Source of the DNA: Methanomethylovorans sp. PtaU1.Bin073
Lineage (GTDB): Archaea > Halobacteriota > Methanosarcinia > Methanosarcinales > Methanosarcinaceae
DNA: 5,196 nucleotides
Direction: 5' to 3'
Assembly: GCA_002067265.1 (NCBI GenBank)
Contig: MVQW01000304.1
Span: 1 to 5,196, forward strand
Shown here: piece after piece, positions 1 to 5,196 of the stretch
Layout of the letters: each line of letters begins with the position of its first letter
Numbering within the stretch: the first letter of the stretch is position 1
Made by a program: the position numbers and the translations under genes
Notes under the pieces: generated by a model
Told to the model about the DNA's origin: nothing
Seen by the model: only the letters and a program-made list of their open reading frames with translations
Database searches by the model: none

Positions 1-2
1 TA

Positions 3-1721
3 ATGAGCATTATAGGCTTCATCTGCATAGCATTTGCAATAATATATACGGTTTTCAAAAGTATTAACCGATTCTCAGGACCTGGCCAGATATTCTTGGA
101 TATAGGGTTTGTAGGAGCAGGTGTTATGTTTATGCTATTGGGGATGACTCTGCTATTTCCTGGGAAGATAAACAAGATAGTTATATTGTCAACTGGGTCT
201 ATGCTATCTGCTTCAGGTATTCTTGGTTTTATTTTGCTTTATCCAGATAACTGGTTTTATCCTGAAGTGGCATATGTAATGGTTGCTCATGCTCTAGGAA
301 CACTTTTACTATTGTCAAATATGATATTCCAGGAATCCGGAAATAATCCAGTTCCTACTCAGTGTGAGCCAGAGACAGAGAACATTGACAGGGAAAACAC
401 TATGTTTTCCGGAGAAAGTCAATTAACAGCGGCTCTTAGCAGTATGATGATCTCCCAGATAATTAATCCCACAAACGAATTTTCAGAGTGGAGCTCTACA
501 GGTGCTGAAAAAGAGATATATTTGGGCGATGTTGAGATCATAATAGATGAAACTGAAAAAGATAAAAACTGTACAGTGGAATCAGGAACAAAGAGCGTTC
601 CAGAAACAACTTTCCCAGAAACAATGACGGATCTGACCCTAGAACCAGGGGATAATGTAGATGATCTTATAACAACTACTGATAATATTCCAGAGGAAAG
701 CACTGCTGTAACAAATGTCAAAACCTTCCATGTAATGAAAAGAACTGATATCAAAAAAGAAGACCACATGCGTGAAGCTGCCCATAAGATATTGAGATTT
801 CATTTTGGAAGAATGCTTAAACATGAACGCGGCACAATGATGGGCAAAGATATAGAAGAGCTGCATGACATGAGGGTGGCAGCCATGCGTATGCGTTCTG
901 TATTGCAGGTATTCAATGGCCATCTGGACATGGATGTAATGAAACCCTTTTTCAGGAGCATTAAAACAACACGTAAGTCACTTGGATCCGTGAGAGATCT
1001 GGATGTGTTCATGGAAAGGATACTAAAATATATCGATTCGCTGCCAGATGAGAGGCAGTCAGAACTTGACGAACTTATTAATACTCTTTTGATAGAGAGA
1101 GATAAAGCAAGGGGGCTTATGCTACTGCATCTTGATAGCAGCAAGTATGGTAAGTTCAAGACCAAATTCACAAAAGTACTGGAAAAAGAAGAACAATGGG
1201 ATGAATCCTTGACAGACAAGGATGGAAAACCTCTGCCCCACAGAGTAAGGGACGTGCTGCCCCCTCTATTATATAAGCAACTTGCTGCGGTGAGGGCATA
1301 TGATGATCTTGTACATGAATCTGAACCTTCCTATGAGATGTTGCATGCTTTACGCATAGACGTGAAGATACTAAGATACACTTTAGAATTCTTCGAGGAA
1401 GTCCTGGGAGATAAAACAAACAGCTTGGTCAAGGACCTCAAAGCACTGCAGGACAATCTTGGCGATATTCATGACGCTGTAGTTGCGACGGAGTTACTGG
1501 AGAATTACTTGAAATATGGGAAATGGGGTATTATAGGAAGCAGAGAAATGGAAGAACATATAATAGCTCCATCGGACCCTGGAACTGAAAATTATCTGAG
1601 ATATCTTAAGAATGAGGTCACTAAATTACTTGATACTTTTCCAGAATTGTGGGAGAAAATAATGGACCAGAGTTTTGGAATCCGGTTTTCAGGTGTCATC
1701 GCCTCACTGTATGAGGATTAA
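3..1721 (+). CDS. Membrane-anchored CHAD-domain protein (predicted polyphosphate-binding)
   Basis: The C-terminal part, about residues 250-510, is a CHAD domain, a helical module rich in conserved His, Arg and Lys that is known to bind inorganic polyphosphate. Visible signatures are HDMRVAAMRMR (H288, R291, R296, R298), KTTRKSLGSVRDLDVF (321-336), LHALRIDVKILRY (H448, R451, K455, R458) and LQDNLGDIHDA (H490). These match both halves of the CHAD repeat. The N-terminus has four hydrophobic segments (about 2-19, 30-52, 57-80, 87-109), so the protein should sit in the membrane. A linker at about 112-250, rich in Glu, Asp, Thr and Ser, joins the two parts. An even number of helices puts both ends on the same side; loop charges do not settle which, but a polyP-binding role would require the cytoplasm. 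The ATG at 3 is the first in the window, and the frame is still open to the window edge, so the start may be upstream. The following genes are ppk1 and ppx, which supports a polyP role. The anchor function is inferred. Confidence 0.88.
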   Translation: MSIIGFICIAFAIIYTVFKSINRFSGPGQIFLDIGFVGAGVMFMLLGMTLLFPGKINKIVILSTGSMLSASGILGFILLYPDNWFYPEVAYVMVAHALGTLLLLSNMIFQESGNNPVPTQCEPETENIDRENTMFSGESQLTAALSSMMISQIINPTNEFSEWSSTGAEKEIYLGDVEIIIDETEKDKNCTVESGTKSVPETTFPETMTDLTLEPGDNVDDLITTTDNIPEESTAVTNVKTFHVMKRTDIKKEDHMREAAHKILRFHFGRMLKHERGTMMGKDIEELHDMRVAAMRMRSVLQVFNGHLDMDVMKPFFRSIKTTRKSLGSVRDLDVFMERILKYIDSLPDERQSELDELINTLLIERDKARGLMLLHLDSSKYGKFKTKFTKVLEKEEQWDESLTDKDGKPLPHRVRDVLPPLLYKQLAAVRAYDDLVHESEPSYEMLHALRIDVKILRYTLEFFEEVLGDKTNSLVKDLKALQDNLGDIHDAVVATELLENYLKYGKWGIIGSREMEEHIIAPSDPGTENYLRYLKNEVTKLLDTFPELWEKIMDQSFGIRFSGVIASLYED

Positions 1722-1733
1722 GACCTTAGCGGA

Positions 1734-1770
1734 CCTACATTGATATAAAGAGTATATAGATATATGTAGG
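1734..1770. repeat. Inverted repeat after the CHAD gene
   Basis: Seven-base arms CCTACAT (1734-1740) and ATGTAGG (1764-1770) are perfect reverse complements. Inside them a second short AT stem is possible: ATATA (1743-1747) with TATAT (1753-1757) around a five-base loop. It begins 12 bases after the CHAD stop codon, so it could be a 3'-end hairpin that protects the mRNA or marks its end. No T-run follows it, so it is not a classical intrinsic terminator. The outer stem has only three G/C pairs, and chance is a real alternative in such AT-rich sequence. Confidence 0.35.
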
Positions 1771-1881
1771 ACTATTGTTAATAAGTGTAAAATGTTATTA
1801 TATATGCATCAATATTTTGTGATAATATCTGGTTACGCTAACATATTATGAACTTGTGTTTAATTCTGGAACATAAGGGAT

Positions 1882-1896
1882 GGGAAAATTTAATTT
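1882..1896 (+). promoter_or_regulatory. Candidate archaeal promoter (BRE/TATA-like) for ppk1-ppx
   Basis: GGGAAAA followed by TTTAATTT resembles an archaeal BRE plus TATA box. With the usual spacing of about 25 bases, transcription would start near 1915-1920 and the mRNA would be almost leaderless before the ATG at 1923. A competing TATA-like stretch, TTATATAT (1798-1805), would give a leader of roughly 95 bases. The 201-bp gap between the CHAD gene and ppk1 is long enough for a separate promoter, but AT-rich DNA yields such matches easily. Confidence 0.3.
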
Positions 1897-1922
1897 AACT
1901 TGAATTATATATTGTGATTTAG

Positions 1923-4004
1923 ATGGCAAAAAAAATAGTCAAATTTGTTAACCGTGAGATTAGCTGGCTTTCTTTTAATGAAAGAGTATTGCAGGAGGCA
2001 GCAGATCCTTCATTGCCATTGCTGGAGCGACTGAAGTTCCTAGGCATTTTTTCCTCTAACCAAGACGAGTTCTTTAGCGTGAGGGTAGGCACAGTTCACC
2101 GGATGATAGATGCAGGTGTAAAATCCAGCGAAATAATAGGAGATTCCCCTAAGAAAACAATGAAACTGATCCATAAAAGAGTATTGCAGCTTAGGGATAA
2201 ATTCGAAGAGACATTCCGAGAAGTTGAAAAAGAACTAAAGAAAGCAAATATTTTCATTATTGATGAAACAGAACTTACCCCAGAGCAAGAGGATTTTGTG
2301 AGGGAATACTTTATTTCCAAAGTCCGTCCCAGGCTTGTACCCATAATGTTCAGGGAACTCAGCAAGTTCCCTTATCTTAAGAACCAGGTGATATATCTTG
2401 CAGTGGCAATGTACAAATACCTCGACCCGCAGGATTTCAACTACGCTTTGATCGAAGTACCTGCAGACGTATTGCCGAGATATATACCCCTGCCATCAAA
2501 AACTGGCACCCAGTACATAATAATGCTTGACGATGTAATCCGCTTAGGACTATCAAACATTTTCTCGATCTTTGATTATGACTCTATAAGCGCATACACC
2601 ATCAAACTTACCAGGGATGCTGAGCTTGACATCGATGATGATGTGATGAAAAGTTTCTTTGAAAAGATCTCAGAAGGCCTGAAACAAAGAGAGAAAGGAG
2701 AGCCTGTAAGATTTGTATATGATAGAGAGATACCGGAAGACCTTCTCCACATCATTCTTAATAGCTTGAACCTGAAAAACTTTGAAAATATAGTGTCTGG
2801 TGGAAAATATCATAATGCACGGGATTTCATTAATTTCCCGGATGTGGGTAATGGCTCTCTGTTATATGAAAAAATTAAACCTATAAGGCATCCTGACCTG
2901 CCAGTTAATCGCAGCATTCTGGACGTTATACGGAACAAAGATGTAATGCTCTGTTACCCATACCATTCTTTTGACCATATGATAGACCTGCTCAGAGAAG
3001 CAGCTATTGACCCAAATGTAAAGACAATAAAAATGACATTGTACCGTGTGGCAAAGAACTCAAACGTGGTAAATGCCCTTATTAATGCAGTTAAGAATGG
3101 AAAATCTGTAACCGTAGTCATTGAACTACAGGCTCGTTTCGATGAAATGGCCAACATTTACTGGACACAAAAACTGGAAGAGGCAGGTGCTACCATTATA
3201 GATGGAGTGCCAGGGCTTAAAGTACATGCCAAGCTCTGCAAGATCACAAGAATGGAGAATGATATCCCTGTAACATATGCATGCATAGGCACAGGAAATT
3301 TCAATGAGGCAACAGCACATGTTTATAGTGATCACGCATTGCTTACATCAAACCCTGCAATAACCGGAGAAATTAGGGACCTCTTTGATTTCTTTGAACA
3401 TACATATAAACATATCAATTACGACCATCTTATAGTTGCACCACATTACATGCGCAACAAGATCTACAGGCTGATAAATGCAGAGATAAAGAATGCAAAA
3501 AATGGTAAACAGGCGTATATATACCTGAAGATGAACAACCTTGTAGATCGCAGGATGATAGAAAAACTTTACGAAGCTAGCCAAGCAGGCGTAAAGATCA
3601 GAATGATCATAAGGGGTATATGTTCTCTTGTTCCTGGAGTCAAAGGACTCAGCGAGAACATACAGGTCATAAGCATAGTAGATAAGTACCTGGAGCATTC
3701 CAGAGTATTCATTTTCTGTAGCGGCGGAGATGAAAGATATTTCATTTCTTCTGCAGACTGGATGGTCCGAAACCTTGATATGAGAGTAGAGGTGGCAGTA
3801 CCCATCTACGATAAGTCTATTCAGGAAGAACTTAAGCAGTTCATGGAAATTCAGTTTGCTGATAATACAAAAGCTCGCATTATAAATAAAGAACTAGACA
3901 ACAAATATGTCAAAAGAAGACGTGAAAGCACTGAAAGGCGTGCACAGGATGACTTGTACAAGTTATTTTCTAATAAAGCGTCTGGAAAAAGTGGTCTGGA
4001 ATGA
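1923..4004 (+). CDS. ppk1: Polyphosphate kinase 1 (ATP:polyphosphate phosphotransferase)
   Basis: This enzyme reversibly transfers the gamma phosphate of ATP onto a growing inorganic polyphosphate chain through a phosphohistidine intermediate. At 693 residues it is full length (E. coli Ppk is 688). The N-terminal signature REISWLSFNERVLQEA (12-27) and SSNQDEFF (44-51) open the protein. Catalytic-core residues fall at the same numbers as in the E. coli enzyme: R375 in MTLYRVA, R405 in ELQARFDE, the phosphorylated H435 in GLKVHAKL, Y468 in HVYSD, R564 in IIRGIC and H592 in LEHSR. SSADWMVRNLD (609-619) is also typical. No key residue is missing, so it should be active. The start is chosen because the family N-terminus begins directly after it; only a weak Shine-Dalgarno fragment, GTGAT (1914-1918), precedes it. 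The stop overlaps the ppx start in ATGA, so the two are probably co-transcribed and translationally coupled. Confidence 0.97.
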   Translation: MAKKIVKFVNREISWLSFNERVLQEAADPSLPLLERLKFLGIFSSNQDEFFSVRVGTVHRMIDAGVKSSEIIGDSPKKTMKLIHKRVLQLRDKFEETFREVEKELKKANIFIIDETELTPEQEDFVREYFISKVRPRLVPIMFRELSKFPYLKNQVIYLAVAMYKYLDPQDFNYALIEVPADVLPRYIPLPSKTGTQYIIMLDDVIRLGLSNIFSIFDYDSISAYTIKLTRDAELDIDDDVMKSFFEKISEGLKQREKGEPVRFVYDREIPEDLLHIILNSLNLKNFENIVSGGKYHNARDFINFPDVGNGSLLYEKIKPIRHPDLPVNRSILDVIRNKDVMLCYPYHSFDHMIDLLREAAIDPNVKTIKMTLYRVAKNSNVVNALINAVKNGKSVTVVIELQARFDEMANIYWTQKLEEAGATIIDGVPGLKVHAKLCKITRMENDIPVTYACIGTGNFNEATAHVYSDHALLTSNPAITGEIRDLFDFFEHTYKHINYDHLIVAPHYMRNKIYRLINAEIKNAKNGKQAYIYLKMNNLVDRRMIEKLYEASQAGVKIRMIIRGICSLVPGVKGLSENIQVISIVDKYLEHSRVFIFCSGGDERYFISSADWMVRNLDMRVEVAVPIYDKSIQEELKQFMEIQFADNTKARIINKELDNKYVKRRRESTERRAQDDLYKLFSNKASGKSGLE

Positions 4005-4894
4005 AATTTGCTGCAATAGATGTAGGTTCAAATGCCGTGAGGCTTTTGCTTGCAAAAGTTGAAGAGGAAAGCGTTCGACCTGTATATGAGAAAGTTTCAC
4101 TGTTCAGAATGCCTATACGCTTAGGTGAAGATGCATTTCCCCACAAAAAGATCTCCGAAGAAAAGATACAGCAGCTTGTTAAGACCATGATAGGTTTCAA
4201 GTATCTCATGGATGCCTTTGAGCCTGCAGACTATATGGCATGCGCTACGTCAGCTATGCGTGAAGCCAGCAACAATAGGGAAATAGTTGACCTTATCCAT
4301 AGGGAAAGCAGCATTGACCTATCGATAATTAGTGGAAAAAGAGAAGCGGAGATCATTTACTATAACCATGTGGAAAGACTGGCTGAGAATAAAAACAATT
4401 TATGTCACATGTACGTAGATGTTGGAGGCGGCAGTACTGAAATACTCGTCTTTGACGACAATAAAATAATGGAATCCAGGTCTTTTGATATTGGAAGCAT
4501 ACGCATACATGAAGGACTTGTGACCCGAAGGGACTGGGAAGATATGAAACTATGGGTGAAGAATGTTTCTTCCCGATATCATCCAATATCAGCAGTGGGC
4601 AGCGGAGGAAATATTAATTTTCTTTTCAGTATATCCAAAACAAAGGAAGGGACACCTCTTGAATACGGCAAACTGAAAAAGATGCATGCTTACATCCGTT
4701 CATTCCCCATTGAACAGCGCATATCGGAACTGGGTATAAGGCCTGATAGGGCAGATGTGATAGTCCCTGCAGCAAAAATATACCTTTCAGTGATGAAATG
4801 GAGTGGCATCACAGAAATGTTCGTGCCACAAATGGGACTTGCTGATGGGATCATCCATGTGTTGTACAATAAACACAAGCAGACATTTGTTTGA
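4001..4894 (+). CDS. ppx: Ppx/GppA-family phosphatase, probable exopolyphosphatase (short form)
   Basis: Ppx-type enzymes remove terminal phosphates from polyphosphate; GppA relatives act on pppGpp. Both belong to the ASKHA (actin-like) fold. Visible motifs are the phosphate-1 loop AAIDVGSNAVRLLL (4-17), ATSAMREA (82-89), ISGKREA (110-116), the phosphate-2 loop VDVGGGSTEILV (139-150), AVGSGGNINFLF (198-209), DRADVIVPAAKIY (249-261) and GLADGIIHVLY (279-289). E115 aligns with the proposed catalytic Glu121 of E. coli Ppx, while the Glu before it is replaced by R114. At 297 residues it contains only the two actin-like lobes and lacks the C-terminal HD-type region of the roughly 500-residue E. 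coli enzyme, as in other short Ppx proteins. The ATG overlaps the ppk1 stop by four bases. That pairing, and the general lack of (p)ppGpp signalling in archaea, favour polyphosphate as substrate; this is inferred, not shown. Confidence 0.92.
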   Translation: MKFAAIDVGSNAVRLLLAKVEEESVRPVYEKVSLFRMPIRLGEDAFPHKKISEEKIQQLVKTMIGFKYLMDAFEPADYMACATSAMREASNNREIVDLIHRESSIDLSIISGKREAEIIYYNHVERLAENKNNLCHMYVDVGGGSTEILVFDDNKIMESRSFDIGSIRIHEGLVTRRDWEDMKLWVKNVSSRYHPISAVGSGGNINFLFSISKTKEGTPLEYGKLKKMHAYIRSFPIEQRISELGIRPDRADVIVPAAKIYLSVMKWSGITEMFVPQMGLADGIIHVLYNKHKQTFV

Positions 4895-4926
4895 TAGCTG
4901 AAGCGGATGAAATGGGTATCCTACAA

Positions 4927-4941
4927 AATTAAAATTTAATT
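4927..4941. terminator. AT-only palindrome between convergent genes, possible bidirectional 3'-end signal
   Basis: AATTAAA (4927-4933) and TTTAATT (4935-4941) form a perfect palindrome around one central base. It lies between the ppx stop (4894) and the converging minus-strand gene, and overlaps that gene's TAA. T-runs follow in both directions: TTTT at 4946-4949 on the plus strand, and two TTTT runs after the stop on the minus strand. Archaeal RNA polymerase commonly terminates at T-rich tracts, so a shared terminator region is plausible. The hairpin itself would be weak because it has no G/C pairs. Confidence 0.35.
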
Positions 4942-5196
4942 AATATGTTTTCTTGCTTTATTTATCGCCGCAAGAACTTCATTGGCATTCGAATAAAAAG
5001 TAAAAACATATAAATTGCCATCGACTTTAAATCGGATAGCTGGGCTGATATGCATGACCTTAGTAACTTCTAAATCCCGTATAACAGCATAAGGAAAACT
5101 CAAATAATCTGTCACTGTTAGAACTGTTTTGACTTTGGAGAGGAAAACGAAGCGATAATTAGTGACTACAGCAAGACCATCTGGTCGGTCGAAAAT
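4936..5196 (-). CDS. PH-like domain protein, C-terminal fragment (5' end outside window)
   Basis: Reading the minus strand from the window edge gives 86 uninterrupted codons ending in TAA at 4938-4936. The visible part includes DGLAVVTNYRFVFLS (fragment residues 6-20), which fits the 'G.L..T..R..FL' strand pattern of bacterial PH-like (YokE or bPH type) domains. It is followed by FPYAVIRDLEV, matching the usual 'ipy..I..ie' strand. A beta-rich stretch (IRFKVDGNLYVFTFY) and a closing helix (NEVLAAINKARKHIN) complete a PH-like fold order. Such domains are generally small cytoplasmic or membrane-associated modules of unknown role. The gene converges on ppx with a 41-bp gap and is unlikely to share its transcript. 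The start, total length and any N-terminal domain cannot be seen. Family assignment is by pattern only. Confidence 0.65.
   Translation of the reverse strand: MFDRPDGLAVVTNYRFVFLSKVKTVLTVTDYLSFPYAVIRDLEVTKVMHISPAIRFKVDGNLYVFTFYSNANEVLAAINKARKHIN

Noticed and set aside
800..1219. Minus-strand open frame of 139 codons, Ser/Leu-rich, inside the CHAD gene
   Set aside because: It lies opposite the well-supported CHAD domain and shows only the low-complexity Ser/Leu composition expected from the complement of a charged helical coding region. Other minus-strand frames within the three main genes are rejected for the same reason.
1734..1770. Inverted repeat as a classical intrinsic terminator
   Set aside because: The stem is only seven pairs with a 23-base interior and no T-run follows, so it is listed only as an inverted repeat.
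1906..1913. TTATATAT just before ppk1 as its TATA box
   Set aside because: It lies only about 10 bases from the ATG, so a normal start about 25 bases downstream would fall inside the coding region.
1981..2189. Exact 14-base repeat AAAGAGTATTGCAG at 1981-1994 and 2176-2189
   Set aside because: Both copies lie in ppk1 in the same frame and encode the short shared peptide R-V-L-Q in a conserved N-terminal region. This is coincidental codon use, not a functional repeat.
4001..4894. Ppx-family protein as a GppA (pppGpp phosphatase)
   Set aside because: The motifs cannot separate the two activities, but the direct overlap with ppk1 and the general absence of (p)ppGpp signalling in archaea make exopolyphosphatase the better call.

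Overview
The window looks like chromosomal DNA from a methanogenic archaeon, most likely of the Methanosarcinales. This is inferred from the AT-rich base composition, the archaeal-type TATA-like stretches between genes, and the pairing of a bacterial-type polyphosphate kinase with a short Ppx and a CHAD protein. The genus cannot be fixed from the sequence, and a bacterial origin is not strictly excluded.

Layout. Positions 3-1721 (+) encode a membrane-anchored CHAD protein: four predicted transmembrane helices, an acidic Ser/Thr-rich linker, and a C-terminal CHAD domain. Its true start may lie upstream of the window. A 201-bp AT-rich gap (1722-1922) holds an inverted repeat just after the CHAD stop and promoter-like sequence before the next gene. 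Positions 1923-4004 (+) encode a complete polyphosphate kinase 1 (ppk1) with both active-site histidines. It overlaps by 4 bp (ATGA) a short Ppx/GppA-type phosphatase (ppx, 4001-4894, +). A 41-bp gap separates ppx from a convergent gene on the minus strand (4936-5196). Only the last 86 codons of that gene are in the window, and they resemble a bacterial PH-like (YokE-type) domain.

How the genes fit together. Ppk1 makes inorganic polyphosphate (polyP) from ATP. The Ppx-family enzyme probably removes terminal phosphates from it. CHAD domains are known polyP-binding modules. The three plus-strand genes therefore form a plausible polyP module: synthesis, breakdown, and a membrane-tethered binder that could place polyP at the membrane. 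The first two roles are well supported by motifs. The tethering role is inferred. The minus-strand PH-like gene has no evident link to this module.

No RNA genes, mobile elements or CRISPR repeats were seen.
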